DNA of 64,000 nucleotides from Paracoccaceae bacterium (GTDB lineage: Bacteria; Pseudomonadota; Alphaproteobacteria; Rhodobacterales; Rhodobacteraceae): the NCBI GenBank assembly GCA_017510335.1, contig JAFWNM010000038.1:1-64000 (forward strand), given 5' to 3'. This document shows, piece by piece, positions 36,812 through 45,630 of the stretch; the first letter of the stretch is position 1, and every line of letters starts with the position of its first letter. The notes beneath the pieces are model-generated. The model worked only from the letters and a program-made list of their open reading frames with translations, was not told the DNA's origin and searched no databases. The position numbers and the translations under genes are program-made.

Positions 36812-37462
36812 ATGTTTGGATTTCTGGACCAGAAAACCCGGATGATCAGCGCCGCAGACGCCCTGCAAGGTCGCGCAACGCCCATTCCCACTGCTGACAC
36901 GCATGCCGTGTTCAACCGCCTGCTACAGGCCCCCGCCCCCGAAGGCATGGAAACAGCGCTGTTCGGCATGGGCTGTTTCTGGGGCGTGGAACGGATTTTC
37001 TGGCAGGTGCCCGGTGTGTGGCTGACGGCAGCGGGCTATGCGGGCGGGTTCACGCCCAACCCCACCTATGAGGAAGTGTGCAGCGGCAAAACCGGCCATA
37101 ACGAAGTGGTACAGGTCACCTTTGACCCCGCGATTGTCAGCTATGACGCGCTGCTGCAACGATTCTGGGAAAATCACGACCCGACACAAGGCATGCGGCA
37201 AGGCAATGACCGGGGCACGCAGTACCGTTCCGGCATCTATTTCCACACAGACGCACAAAAAACCGCAGCACTGGCCAGCCGCGACACCTACAGCGCGCGC
37301 CTTGCGCAGGCGGGCTATGGTCCCATCACAACCGAAATTCTGGATGCGCCTGCCTTCTACTATGCCGAAGATTACCACCAGCAATATCTGCACAAGAACC
37401 CGCAAGGCTATTGTGGCATTGGCGGCACCGGCGTGACCTGCCCTGTCGGCCTGCCCGGCTGA
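36812..37462 (+). CDS. msrA: peptide-methionine (S)-S-oxide reductase MsrA
   Basis: A 216-residue repair enzyme that reduces methionine-S-sulfoxide. The catalytic motif GCFWG (C55) is followed by [39 protein letters not shown] and [11 protein letters not shown] recycling Cys pair appears near the end (GYCGIGG, VTCPVG). Slightly longer N-terminus (about 45 residues before the core) than minimal MsrA. Start ATG 36812 follows GGACCCC; no signal peptide, so cytoplasmic. Confidence 0.97.
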   Translation: MFGFLDQKTRMISAADALQGRATPIPTADTHAVFNRLLQAPAPEGMETALFGMGCFWGVERIFWQVPGVWLTAAGYAGGFTPNPTYEEVCSGKTGHNEVVQVTFDPAIVSYDALLQRFWENHDPTQGMRQGNDRGTQYRSGIYFHTDAQKTAALASRDTYSARLAQAGYGPITTEILDAPAFYYAEDYHQQYLHKNPQGYCGIGGTGVTCPVGLPG

Positions 37463-37476
37463 AGGACTGCCCACCC

Positions 37477-37557
37477 GCCTGTTGCACCGCCCTTCGGGCA
37501 GGGGCGCGCGGGTGGGTGGGTGGGGCGTGACCCTGCCCGAAGGGCGGTGCAACAGGC
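37477..37557. repeat. perfect 27-bp inverted repeat with a G-quadruplex motif in the loop
   Basis: Positions 37477-37503 and 37531-37557 are exact reverse complements (27 of 27). The 27-base spacer contains GGGTGGGTGGGTGGGG (37510-37525), four G-runs with single-base loops, the classical pattern for a very stable parallel G-quadruplex. Each arm also contains a small palindrome (GCCCTTCGGGC). It lies 15 bp after the msrA stop and 73 bp before prmA. There is no T-tract. Confidence 0.95.
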
Positions 37558-37630
37558 TTGACCCCCGCCAACGCCGCCTGTATCGCGGCGCTGATCCTTG
37601 CAAAACAGCATTAGCCAAAGGCAGCCTGCC

Positions 37631-38503
37631 ATGCCCACCTTCACCGCGCTGACCACCCTGCCCAAATCCGATGCGGCCTATGCCTTGTCCGAAGCCATGG
37701 AAAACATGGACCCCGAACCCACTGGTGTGGGCGTGTTCGAGCTGGAGGATGGTTCTGGCCTGTGGGAAGTTGGCGGATATTTCATCGAAAGCCCCGATGA
37801 TATAGAACTGGCATTGCTGGCCGAAGCCTTTGGCGCGAAGCCCTTTGTCGTAACCGAACTGCCGGAAATCGACTGGGTGGCCAAAGTGCGCCGCGACCTG
37901 TCGCCGGTCGAGGCAGGACGCTTTTTCGTCTATGGCAGCCACGATGCGGAAAAACTGCCAGATGGCCGCGTGGGCCTGCTGATCGAGGCCTCCATGGCCT
38001 TCGGCACTGGCCATCACGGCACCACATTGGGCTGTTTGCGCGCGCTGGACCGGCTGGACAATGACGGGTTTCGCGGCAAATCTGTCGTGGATGTCGGCTG
38101 CGGCACAGCCGTGCTGGCGATGGGGGCCGCCAAAATTTGGCCCGGCCCCGTGCTGGCCAGCGATATTGACGCCGTTGCCGTAGAGGTAGCGCAGGCCAAT
38201 ATCGCGGCAAACGACCTGCAAGGCCGCGTGCATTGCGTGGAAGCGACAGGGTTTGACCACCCAGATCTTCAGGCCCGCGCGCCTTTTGATCTGGTATTCG
38301 CCAATATCCTGATGGCCCCGCTGATTGACCTTGCCCCCGATATGGGCAAGCTGACGGGTGCGGGCGGCTATGCTATTTTGTCAGGTCTGCTGGTCGAACA
38401 GGCCGATAAGGTTTTGCAGGCCTATGAAGCCGCAGGCTTTGCCCTGCATCACCGCGAAGACATCGGGGATTGGGCCACGCTGACACTAAGTAGAACCCCC
38501 TGA
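37631..38503 (+). CDS. prmA: ribosomal protein L11 methyltransferase
   Basis: A 290-residue SAM-dependent enzyme that trimethylates ribosomal protein L11. The N-terminal substrate-binding part is followed by EASMAFGTGHHGTTLGCLRA, the SAM site VVDVGCGTAVLAMGAAKIWP, SDIDAVAVEVAQANIAAND and FANILMAPLIDLAPDM. ATG 37631 is chosen over the frame start at 37598 because MPTFTALTTLP matches relatives and lies just beyond an AGGCAGCC site. Transcription may read through the hairpin behind msrA. Confidence 0.95.
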   Translation: MPTFTALTTLPKSDAAYALSEAMENMDPEPTGVGVFELEDGSGLWEVGGYFIESPDDIELALLAEAFGAKPFVVTELPEIDWVAKVRRDLSPVEAGRFFVYGSHDAEKLPDGRVGLLIEASMAFGTGHHGTTLGCLRALDRLDNDGFRGKSVVDVGCGTAVLAMGAAKIWPGPVLASDIDAVAVEVAQANIAANDLQGRVHCVEATGFDHPDLQARAPFDLVFANILMAPLIDLAPDMGKLTGAGGYAILSGLLVEQADKVLQAYEAAGFALHHREDIGDWATLTLSRTP

Positions 38504-38506
38504 AGC

Positions 38507-38588
38507 AGGTTGCGCAAACCCGGGAATCGGTTTTGCGCTTCTCGAACACGCGAAACCAGTAAATTCGGGCATGTCCCGTGACGGCGCA
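38507..38588 (-). repeat. dispersed intergenic repeat family 2, copy E (reverse orientation)
   Basis: Read on the minus strand this stretch aligns along about 80 bases with 39269-39351 and 49386-49470: shared landmarks are GTCACG-GACATG, TTCGAGAAGC and a GATTCCC/GGTTCCC block. It begins right after the prmA stop and is non-coding. Confidence 0.7.
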
Positions 38589-38730
38589 TCAACGCCACAT
38601 GCGTTAACGCGGCAGGCCCGCCGCGCTTCAAGATTTGACCCATCCCCCGCCCCACTTTCGCCGGATTGCCCGTTTACGTTTTGGTCATCAAAGCTGGTTA
38701 AACTGATGCCGGAATTTCAGGGGAACGGAC

Positions 38731-39135
38731 ATGAGTACGGAACAACAGGTTGATTTCAGAAAGCGTCGGTCTGAAATCATCAAGACCCATTTGCGAAACG
38801 ACCCCAGAATCAAGGCAGCGCGCCGTCGTGTGCGGCGGAACATCCTGTTTGGCGCGTTCAGCTATCTGCTTGTTCTGGCCTTCACGCTGATGCTGGCAAA
38901 AAGCGTCACGATGGCGATGAATGATCGCGCCGCGTATCGCCAGATGGTGGCACCTGTCATCGGCACCCTGTCTGAAACCCATATTGCCTATATCCTGCTG
39001 ATGCCCGACCCGGTCAGCACGCAAGTTGCGGACGTGCTACGCCCCTATATCAATAGCGGCGCAACAGACGGACACGACGTCACTGTGGTAGAAAACAGCC
39101 AGACTGTCCCCCTGACGCTGCAAAACCAGAACTGA
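38731..39135 (+). CDS. small single-pass membrane protein of unknown function
   Basis: A 134-residue protein with a basic N-terminal cytoplasmic part (HLRNDPRIKAARRRVRRN), one membrane helix (ILFGAFSYLLVLAFTLML, about residues 38-55) and a periplasmic tail of about 75 residues. I do not recognise a family. The ATG at 38731 follows a GGGGAACGG ribosome site. It stands alone between two inverted copies of the family-2 repeat (38507-38588 minus, 39251-39351 plus). Coding status is supported by regular codon use and the sensible membrane topology. Confidence 0.65.
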   Translation: MSTEQQVDFRKRRSEIIKTHLRNDPRIKAARRRVRRNILFGAFSYLLVLAFTLMLAKSVTMAMNDRAAYRQMVAPVIGTLSETHIAYILLMPDPVSTQVADVLRPYINSGATDGHDVTVVENSQTVPLTLQNQN

Positions 39136-39250
39136 CACTTGCGGGCATTTTGCAGCGGCTGGCACGCGAAAAGATATGCGGCACCTGCAATACAACGGGC
39201 GGGCTGTCACCCAGGAATAAGGCGGCAGCCAGCGGCGTCGCGCGCCTAAA

Positions 39251-39351
39251 AGCATGTCGTTGTCATGCGCAGTCACGCGACATGCCCTAACTTATTGATT
39301 TCGTGCGTTCGAGAAGCTTAAAGTCGGTTCCGCGATTCAAGCAGCAGACCC
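39251..39351 (+). repeat. dispersed intergenic repeat family 2, copy C
   Basis: Shares with copy D (49369-49470) the blocks GCAGTCACGCGACATG, ACTTATTG, GTTCGAGAAGCT and a CGGTTCC block, in the same order and spacing. The 313-bp gap between the small membrane protein and tig holds this repeat and the terminator at 39383-39413, and nothing else I can support. Confidence 0.75.
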
Positions 39352-39382
39352 TCGGGTAAACTGCACACGCCCCACACCACGC

Positions 39383-39413
39383 AAAAAAAGGCGGCCTGAT
39401 AGGCCGCCTTTTT
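39383..39413. terminator. bidirectional intrinsic terminator downstream of tig
   Basis: A-rich tract, then a perfect stem AGGCGGCCT-gat-AGGCCGCCT, then TTTTT: A-tracts and T-tracts pair so it works on both strands. It lies 36 bp past the tig stop on the minus strand and would also stop transcription coming from 38731-39135. Confidence 0.88.
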
Positions 39414-39448
39414 CAATTCTACATACCCATTGGGCAAAAGCCGGATGA

Positions 39449-40783
39449 TCAGGCTTCGTTTTCCAGATCTTCGATGGCTTTCTGAAGCTCGTCCTTGCTG
39501 ACTTCTTTTTCGGTCACAGTGATCTGACCGATGATGTGATCAACAACCTTGTCTTCAAAAATCGGCGCGCGCAATTGCTGCTGCATTTGCGGGTTCTTCT
39601 GGATGAATTCGAAGAACTGGCGTTCCTGACCGGGGTATTGACGGGCCTGCGCAATCACGGCCTGCGTCATTTCCTGATCAGTGACTTCGACATTCGCTTT
39701 CTGGCCGATATCTGCCAGCAACAGGCCCAGCTTCACACGGCGCACGGCCAGCTTGTCGCTGTCTTCCGTGGTTTCAATGTCGCCATGGTTGTGGTCGTTA
39801 TGGTCAACATCGGTCTGGGTGTCGTGCCACAATTGGTGCGCGATCTGCTTGCTTTCGGCTTCTACCAGCGAAGGCGGCAGGTCAAAGCTGACAGCGGCAT
39901 CCAGTGCGTCCAGCAAACCGCGCTTCAGGATCGCACGCGAGGCTTGCGCATATTCCGCTTCCAGCCGTTCAACAATCTGCGCTTTCAGGGCTGCCAGATC
40001 TTCTGCGCCGAATTGCTTGGCCAATTCGTCATCAATCACTGCTTCTGCGGGCGCTTTGACAGCCTTGATGGTGCAGTCAAACACGGCTTCCTTGCCTGCC
40101 AGATGCGCTGCGCCATATTCTTCGGGGAAGCTGACGGTCACGGCTTTTTCGTCACCGGCCTTCACGCCGACAAGCTGTTCCTCGAACCCGGGAATGAACT
40201 GGCCAGACCCCAGAACCAGCGGGAAGTCTTCGGCAGCGCCGCCATCAAAGGCCTCGCCATCGATCTTGCCCAGGAAATTCATGGTAACCTGGTCGCCATC
40301 TTCTGCCGCACCGTCCTTGTCATCGAATTTCTGTGCCGATTTCGCCAGGTTTTGCAGCGCTTCATCAACAGCGGCATCATCGGCCTTGACCACAGGTTTT
40401 TCCAGCGAAATGCCGGACATGTCGGGCGCTTCAATCGCAGGCAGCGCTTCATAGTTCAGCGCAACAACAACATCATCGCCTTCTTTCCAGTCGTCATTGG
40501 TCATTTTGACGTCAGGCTGCAGCGCGGGGCGGTCGCCGCTATCTTCGAAATGCTTGTTCATGGCACCGTCGACCGCGTCTTGCATCGCTTCGCCCAACAA
40601 GCGCTGGCCAAACTGCTTTTTCAGTAATGCCATTGGCACCTTGCCCTTGCGAAACCCTTTCATTTCGATCTCGGGCTGCGCCTCGACCAGCTTTTCATTG
40701 ACCTTCGCTTCAAGTTCGGCTGCGGTCACAGTGATGGTGTAGCCGCGCTTCAGGCCATCGTTCAGGGTTTCGGTAACTTGCAT
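39449..40783 (-). CDS. tig: trigger factor (ribosome-bound chaperone / prolyl isomerase)
   Basis: A 444-residue chaperone that binds at the ribosome exit tunnel. The N-terminal ribosome-binding domain has [19 protein letters not shown], equivalent to the GFRxGKxP signature. The FKBP-type domain lies about residues 155-245 ([53 protein letters not shown]), followed by the helical C-terminal chaperone arms. The ATG at 40783 has GAGGA eight bases upstream and begins [16 protein letters not shown] 40795 is an unlikely alternative. Confidence 0.97.
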   Translation of the reverse strand: MQVTETLNDGLKRGYTITVTAAELEAKVNEKLVEAQPEIEMKGFRKGKVPMALLKKQFGQRLLGEAMQDAVDGAMNKHFEDSGDRPALQPDVKMTNDDWKEGDDVVVALNYEALPAIEAPDMSGISLEKPVVKADDAAVDEALQNLAKSAQKFDDKDGAAEDGDQVTMNFLGKIDGEAFDGGAAEDFPLVLGSGQFIPGFEEQLVGVKAGDEKAVTVSFPEEYGAAHLAGKEAVFDCTIKAVKAPAEAVIDDELAKQFGAEDLAALKAQIVERLEAEYAQASRAILKRGLLDALDAAVSFDLPPSLVEAESKQIAHQLWHDTQTDVDHNDHNHGDIETTEDSDKLAVRRVKLGLLLADIGQKANVEVTDQEMTQAVIAQARQYPGQERQFFEFIQKNPQMQQQLRAPIFEDKVVDHIIGQITVTEKEVSKDELQKAIEDLENEA

Positions 40784-40804
40784 GGGCGTCCTCACATAAG
40801 GTGA

Positions 40805-40827
40805 CAGGCCGCCTGAACGGCGGCCTG
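40805..40827. terminator. hairpin between marR and tig
   Basis: A 9-bp perfect stem CAGGCCGCC-tgaac-GGCGGCCTG lies 22-44 bp upstream of the tig start. Without a T-tract it may be a weak terminator for the MarR gene or a structure in the tig leader. Confidence 0.35.
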
Positions 40828-40935
40828 GGGATTTCGGCCTTAGTAAGGGGCCACGCGCGCAGGTTCAAGCCTTATTCTGGACGAGTCCCCTGTTTGGGGG
40901 CGCGCAAATCCGAAAATCCTGCCCGCGCAGCACCA

Positions 40936-41439
40936 TCAACCGCCACCATCAGCCCCCATGGCGCGCGCCAAGACTGCGCTGCGTTCAACCTTGTCGAGCA
41001 ACGTGGCAAGCTGTGCCTTTTCCGCGGGAGTCAGCGCTGCCAGCACCGTATCTTCATGCGCGCCAAGACATGCCGCGACATCATCCAGCAACGCATGCCC
41101 TGCCGGGGTGGCGCGCAAAGCATAGGACCGTCTGTCCTGTGGCACCTTGTTGCGCGTGACAAGCCCAAGTTTTTCCAGTTCATCCACCAAAAGCACCGCA
41201 CGCGAGCGTTCTATATTCAACGCAAGGCAAAGCTGGCTTTGGCTAAGGTTCGGATTCTCGACAATCACATGCAACGCAGAGGATGTTGTGATCCGCAGGC
41301 CAAACCCTTCGATTGCGGCTTGCGCGTCATTGTGAAGGTGCACATAGGCGCGTTTCATCCTGTAGCCGATATACCGCCGCAGGTGGGTATCTGTTACGGG
41401 CACGTCATCTTGCGGCGCATCGTCACTGGAATTGGACAT
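40936..41439 (-). CDS. MarR-family transcriptional regulator
   Basis: A 167-residue winged-helix regulator. The helix-turn-helix lies in NPNLSQSQLCLALNIERSRA followed by VLLVDELEKLGLVTR and the wing VPQDRRSYALRATPAG. The long dimerisation helices flank it (RRYIGYRMKRAYVHLHNDA and LTPAEKAQLATLLDKVE). MarR proteins usually sense aromatic acids or oxidants. It lies between tig and the peptide-type ABC operon on the same strand. It has no clear operon partner, so its target cannot be named. Start at ATG 41439, preferred to a frame start at 41496. Confidence 0.9.
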   Translation of the reverse strand: MSNSSDDAPQDDVPVTDTHLRRYIGYRMKRAYVHLHNDAQAAIEGFGLRITTSSALHVIVENPNLSQSQLCLALNIERSRAVLLVDELEKLGLVTRNKVPQDRRSYALRATPAGHALLDDVAACLGAHEDTVLAALTPAEKAQLATLLDKVERSAVLARAMGADGGG

Positions 41440-41580
41440 ATCGGGCCTGCTGCCCCCTTGCTGGATACCGGACACGGGCGACATCCCGAACCGCATGCGC
41501 CTTTATGCTGGCTAAGGTAACCACCCGGTCGGGGCAAGGTCAATCCAGTTGGACAGGCCGCCCCGCATGCAGATGGGATG

Positions 41581-42582
41581 TCAGGTCTTCACAAGCCCGT
41601 TTTCCGAAAGCAAGTGGCACGCCGCGCGCCCTGTCGGCGTGGTGCGCACTTCTGGAATTTTTCGTTTGCAGATATCTTCTACCAAGGGGCAGCGCGGGTG
41701 AAAGGTGCACCCCGAAGGCGGGTTGATCGGGTTGGGAATTTCCCCCGTGACCGGCTTGCGCCGCCGCCCCGACAAGGCCAGATCGGGCACCGCATCCAGC
41801 AACATGCGGGTATAGGGGTGCTGGGGTTCAGTAAACAGGCGCTTGGCGTCCGCTTCTTCGACCAGCCGCCCCAGATACAACACCCCGATGCGGTTGGCCA
41901 TGTGCCGCACCACGCTAAGGTCATGGCTGATCAGCAGATAGGTCAGGCCGAATTCATCTTGCAAATCGCGCATCAGGTTCAGAATCTGCGCCTGCACCGA
42001 CACATCCAGCGCAGAGGTGGGTTCGTCACAGACAATGAATTCAGGCTTCGACGACAGGGCGCGCGCAATGGCAATGCGCTGGCGCTGGCCGCCGGAAAAT
42101 TCATGCGGGAACTTCTCGGCATCGCTTGCGGACAGACCCACCACTTCCAGCAGGCGGCCCACCTCGCGGTTGATATCCGCGCCGCTGGCAATGCCAAAGG
42201 TGCGGATGGGTTCAGCGATGATGGCCCCCACCCGCCAGCGCGGGTTCAGGCTGGCAAACGGATCCTGAAAAATCATCTGGAAGCGGCGGCGCAACTGGCG
42301 CATGGCCGCGCCTTGTTCAAAGCGCATTTCCTGCCCGTCAAACAGGATACGCCCGCGCGACGGGTCCACCAACCCCACAATCATTTTCGCAATGGTCGAT
42401 TTGCCGGAACCGGATTCCCCCACCAAAGCAAATGTCTCGCCGCGCTTGATTTCGAAATCCACATCGGCGGCAGCGGTCAGGAACTGCTTTTCCTCGCGTT
42501 CCAGAACGCGGTTCAGCCACGGTTTGGACACATCGAAATAGCGGGTCAGGCCAGTGACCTGCAGCAATGGGGTATCAGTCAT
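41581..42582 (-). CDS. ABC transporter ATP-binding protein (OppF/DppF type)
   Basis: A 333-residue ATPase of a dipeptide/oligopeptide-type importer. Walker A is GESGSGKSTIAKMIVG, the signature HEFSGGQRQRIAIARAL, Walker B FIVCDEPTSALDVSVQAQIL and the H-loop LISHDLSVV. The C-terminal oligo_HPY extension has CTFHPRCPLVEDICKRK with cysteines of the type seen in Fe-S-bearing DppD/F. It overlaps the other ATPase gene by 8 bp and is last in the five-gene operon. ATG 42582 is chosen as start since the frame extension lies inside the upstream gene. Confidence 0.95.
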   Translation of the reverse strand: MTDTPLLQVTGLTRYFDVSKPWLNRVLEREEKQFLTAAADVDFEIKRGETFALVGESGSGKSTIAKMIVGLVDPSRGRILFDGQEMRFEQGAAMRQLRRRFQMIFQDPFASLNPRWRVGAIIAEPIRTFGIASGADINREVGRLLEVVGLSASDAEKFPHEFSGGQRQRIAIARALSSKPEFIVCDEPTSALDVSVQAQILNLMRDLQDEFGLTYLLISHDLSVVRHMANRIGVLYLGRLVEEADAKRLFTEPQHPYTRMLLDAVPDLALSGRRRKPVTGEIPNPINPPSGCTFHPRCPLVEDICKRKIPEVRTTPTGRAACHLLSENGLVKT

Positions 42583-43594
42583 GGGCCACCTGTTGCGTTG
42601 CGGCATCATACAGCCAGCAGGACACATGCCGCCCGTTGTCGCGGTCTATCAGTTCCGGGCGGTCGGTGCGGCAGCGGTCAAACACCTTCGGGCAACGCGG
42701 GTTGAACGCGCAACCCTGCGGGATGGCATTCAGGCGTGGCATGGACCCGGGAATTTGCGTCAGCCGTGCGGCATTTTGGGTCAGGGTGGGAATGGACCCC
42801 ATCAGGCCCGCGGTATAGGGGTGTTCGGCCGCTTGAATCACATCGCGCACCGGACCAATTTCGGCCACGCGCCCGGCATAGAGCACCGCAACACGGTCGG
42901 CGGTTTCGGCAATCACCCCCATATCATGCGTGATCAGCATGACAGACGCGCCCCGTTCCGCGCAGATTTCCTTCAGCACGTCGATGATTTGCGCCTGCAC
43001 CGACACATCCAGCGCAGTGGTGGGTTCATCGGCAAGCACCAGTTCGGGTTCCGCGCAAAGCGCAAGCGCAATGACCACGCGCTGGCGCATGCCGCCCGAA
43101 AAATGATGCGGATAGTCATCAATGCGCCGCGCGGCAGCAGGAATGCCCACGCGGTCCAACAACGCCACAGCACGCTTGCGCGCCTCCCCCTCGGACACGT
43201 CCATATGCGTGCGGATCGTTTCGATCAGTTGCTGCGCGACAGTATATAGCGGGTTCAGGCTGGTCAGCGGGTCTTGAAACACCATGCCAATACGACGCCC
43301 GCGAATGCGGCGCATCTTCTCGCGCGGCAGGTTGTCGATACGTTCCCCACGCAGCCGGATTTCACCGCCTGCAATGCGCCCCGGGGGTTCCAGCAGGCCA
43401 ATAATGGCCGCGCCTGTCAGCGATTTGCCGGCGCCAGATTCGCCCACCATGCCCAGAACCTCGCCCTGGGCAATGTCGAAGGACACTTTGTCCAGCGCGC
43501 GCAAGGTGCCGCGCCGGGTGGGGAATTCCACCACCAGATCGCGCACCGACAAAAGCGGGGTTTTATCAGACGGGTTTTCAGACGGGCCAGACAT
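42575..43594 (-). CDS. ABC transporter ATP-binding protein (OppD/DppD type)
   Basis: A 339-residue ATPase partner of the previous one. Walker A GESGAGKSLTGAAIIG, signature HHFSGGMRQRVVIALAL, Walker B LVLADEPTTALDVSVQAQII, H-loop LITHDMGVIAE, and the C-terminal CAFNPRCPKVFDRCR region. The start ATG at 43594 overlaps the stop of the permease gene by one base. The pair forms the motor of a peptide- or small-polar-solute importer. Confidence 0.95.
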   Translation of the reverse strand: MSGPSENPSDKTPLLSVRDLVVEFPTRRGTLRALDKVSFDIAQGEVLGMVGESGAGKSLTGAAIIGLLEPPGRIAGGEIRLRGERIDNLPREKMRRIRGRRIGMVFQDPLTSLNPLYTVAQQLIETIRTHMDVSEGEARKRAVALLDRVGIPAAARRIDDYPHHFSGGMRQRVVIALALCAEPELVLADEPTTALDVSVQAQIIDVLKEICAERGASVMLITHDMGVIAETADRVAVLYAGRVAEIGPVRDVIQAAEHPYTAGLMGSIPTLTQNAARLTQIPGSMPRLNAIPQGCAFNPRCPKVFDRCRTDRPELIDRDNGRHVSCWLYDAATQQVAHD

Positions 43595-44535
43595 CAGCGC
43601 AACCTCGGGTTCAGGGCGTCGCGCAGCCAGTCGCCCAACAGATTGACGGCCAGCGCAAGCGCCAGAAGTGTGATCGACGGGAACAGCAATATCCACCATT
43701 CACCGGAAAACAAATATTGCTGGCCAATGCGGATCAGCGTGCCAAGGCTGGGCTGCGTGGGCGGCACCCCCACCCCAAGGAAGGACAACGTCGCTTCGGC
43801 AATGATGGCCAGCGCCAGCCCGATGGTGGCAATCACCAGAACCGGCCCCATCACATTGGGCAGAATGTGGCGCAGCAGGATTTTCACAGGATGCGCGCCA
43901 ATCACGCGGGCGGCCTGCACATATTCCTTGTTCTTTTCCACCATGGTGGCCCCGCGCACCACGCGGGCATATTGCACCCAGTCCGACAGGCCGATTGCCA
44001 CGATCAGCACCCAGATGGCCATAACCTCTCGGTAGGCGGGCGGGATGAAACCGCGCGCCACACCAAATATCAGCAGCGCCAGCAGAATGGAGGGGAAGGT
44101 CAGCTGCACATCTGCAACGCGCATCAGCAAACTGTCCACCCAGCCCCCGCGATAGCCTGCAATCAACCCCAGCGATATGCCCAGAACCATGGCAAACAGC
44201 ACCGCTGCAAACCCCACAAACAGCGAAATACGCGCACCATACAGAATGGTCGAAAACACATCGCGGCCCTGGTTGTCGGTGCCCAGCCAATACACATTGC
44301 CAGTGAAGGCATTGGGTTCCATGGGCGGGGTGAACCCGTCCATCAGGTTCAATGAAGCGGGGTTGAACGGGTCATAAGGCGCAATCAGCGGGGCGAATAT
44401 GGCCGCCAGAATGATGAACACGGACACCACCGCCGCCACCACCGCCACAGGCGACGTGCGAAAGGAATAGGCGATGTCACTGTCCCATGCGCGGGCAAAT
44501 CTGCCAGCGGGGCGCGGTTTGTGCGTCTCACTCAT
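43594..44535 (-). CDS. ABC transporter permease (OppC/DppC type)
   Basis: A 313-residue inner-membrane permease with an N-terminal OppC_N segment (SPVAVVAAVVSVFIILAAIF), six helices and the EAA loop around YVQAARVIGAHPVKILLRHI, where it contacts the ATPase. It pairs with the DppB-type permease 12 bp upstream. Ends with LNLLGDWLRDALNPRLR-like sequence typical of the family. Confidence 0.95.
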   Translation of the reverse strand: MSETHKPRPAGRFARAWDSDIAYSFRTSPVAVVAAVVSVFIILAAIFAPLIAPYDPFNPASLNLMDGFTPPMEPNAFTGNVYWLGTDNQGRDVFSTILYGARISLFVGFAAVLFAMVLGISLGLIAGYRGGWVDSLLMRVADVQLTFPSILLALLIFGVARGFIPPAYREVMAIWVLIVAIGLSDWVQYARVVRGATMVEKNKEYVQAARVIGAHPVKILLRHILPNVMGPVLVIATIGLALAIIAEATLSFLGVGVPPTQPSLGTLIRIGQQYLFSGEWWILLFPSITLLALALAVNLLGDWLRDALNPRLR

Positions 44536-44547
44536 GGCATGGTCCTT

Positions 44548-45534
44548 TCAGTGGCCCGCCGCGCTGCGGTCCAGCCGCAGGCGGGGATCAACCAGATAAT
44601 ACAGCAGATCAACGATCAGGTTGATCACAACGAACACCAGCGCGATCAGCATCAGATAGGCCGCCATCACCGGCACATCGACAAACCGCACCGAATTGAT
44701 GAACAGCGCGCCCACACCGGGCCACTGGAACACTGTTTCGGTAATGATCGAAAACGCGATGATGGACCCCAGTTGAAGGCCCGTGATGGTGATAACCGGC
44801 ACCAGCGTGTTTTTCAGCGCATGGCCGAAATTCACAGCCCGGTTTGACAGCCCCCGTGCGCGGGCGAATTTGATATAATCGGCGCGCAGCACTTCCAGCA
44901 TTTCGGCGCGCACCAGGCGCATGATCAGCGTCATCTGATACAGGCCCAGCGTAATCGCGGGCAGGATCATCGACATGCGCCCGCTTTCTGTCAGAAAGCC
45001 GGTGCGCCACCACCCGCCCAGATCCACCACATCGCCACGCCCGAAGGACGGCAGCCATTGCAGTTCCACCGCAAAAACCCAGATCAGCAGCACACCAATC
45101 AGGAATGTCGGCAGCGACACACCAATCAGCGACACAGTCATGATGGAACTTGACGCCCAGCCACCGCGCCGCAAGGCCGTGTAAACCCCGAACCCCACGC
45201 CGAACACAAACGCCGCAATCCCTGACACCAGCGCCAGTTCCAGCGTGGCAGGCAGGCGCGACAGGATCAATTCCATCACAGGTTGCTGAAGCCGGTAGGA
45301 AATACCGAAATCCCCCACCACAGCGCGCGACAGGAATGTGAAGAACTGCACGATAAACGGGTCGTTCAGGCCCAGCGCCTCGCGCAGTTCCATGCGTTCG
45401 GCCAGGGTCGCTTCCTGTCCGACCATCGACGCGATCGGGTCGCCCACAAACCGAAACAGCGCAAACGCCACCAGCGCGACCGTCAACATGACGATCACGG
45501 ATTGCAGCACCCGACGCAGGATGAAAGCGAGCAT
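44548..45534 (-). CDS. ABC transporter permease (OppB/DppB type)
   Basis: A 328-residue inner-membrane permease. It begins MLAFILRRVLQSVIVML, has the family GLNDPFIVQFFTFLSRAV segment, and the EAA-type loop YIKFARARGLSNRAVNFGHA, and ends YYLVDPRLRLD. ATG 45534 is chosen over 45558 for its GGAGAG ribosome site. A hairpin and a palindrome separate it from the binding-protein gene upstream. Confidence 0.95.
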   Translation of the reverse strand: MLAFILRRVLQSVIVMLTVALVAFALFRFVGDPIASMVGQEATLAERMELREALGLNDPFIVQFFTFLSRAVVGDFGISYRLQQPVMELILSRLPATLELALVSGIAAFVFGVGFGVYTALRRGGWASSSIMTVSLIGVSLPTFLIGVLLIWVFAVELQWLPSFGRGDVVDLGGWWRTGFLTESGRMSMILPAITLGLYQMTLIMRLVRAEMLEVLRADYIKFARARGLSNRAVNFGHALKNTLVPVITITGLQLGSIIAFSIITETVFQWPGVGALFINSVRFVDVPVMAAYLMLIALVFVVINLIVDLLYYLVDPRLRLDRSAAGH

Positions 45535-45560
45535 GGCCAAACTCTCCAGGCTGAACAATA

Positions 45561-45575
45561 GTCAGCAGTGCTGAC
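45561..45575. promoter_or_regulatory. 15-bp perfect palindrome before the permease gene
   Basis: GTCAGCA-g-TGCTGAC, perfect 7-bp arms, 27-41 bp upstream of the DppB-type start and just after the intra-operon hairpin. It could be a regulator site or an RNA structure. Confidence 0.4.
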
Positions 45576-45584
45576 ATATAAGAA

Positions 45585-45614
45585 GCGCCCGCGTGCGGTA
45601 AATCACGCGGGCGC
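45585..45614 (-). terminator. intra-operon hairpin after the binding-protein gene
   Basis: An 11-bp perfect stem (GCGCCCGCGTG / CACGCGGGCGC) with an 8-base loop, 17 bp past the binding-protein stop; on the minus strand it is followed by TTCTTATAT. Such partial terminators often raise the level of the binding protein relative to the membrane subunits. Confidence 0.6.
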
Positions 45615-45630
45615 CAAGGTCAAGCCGTGC

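Noticed and set aside
36923-38260. 445-codon minus-strand frame over msrA and prmA
   Set aside because: It spans two well-supported plus-strand genes and the hairpin between them; no family features.
44521-44847. 108-codon plus-strand frame in the ABC operon
   Set aside because: Shadow of the permease gene; no initiation signals.
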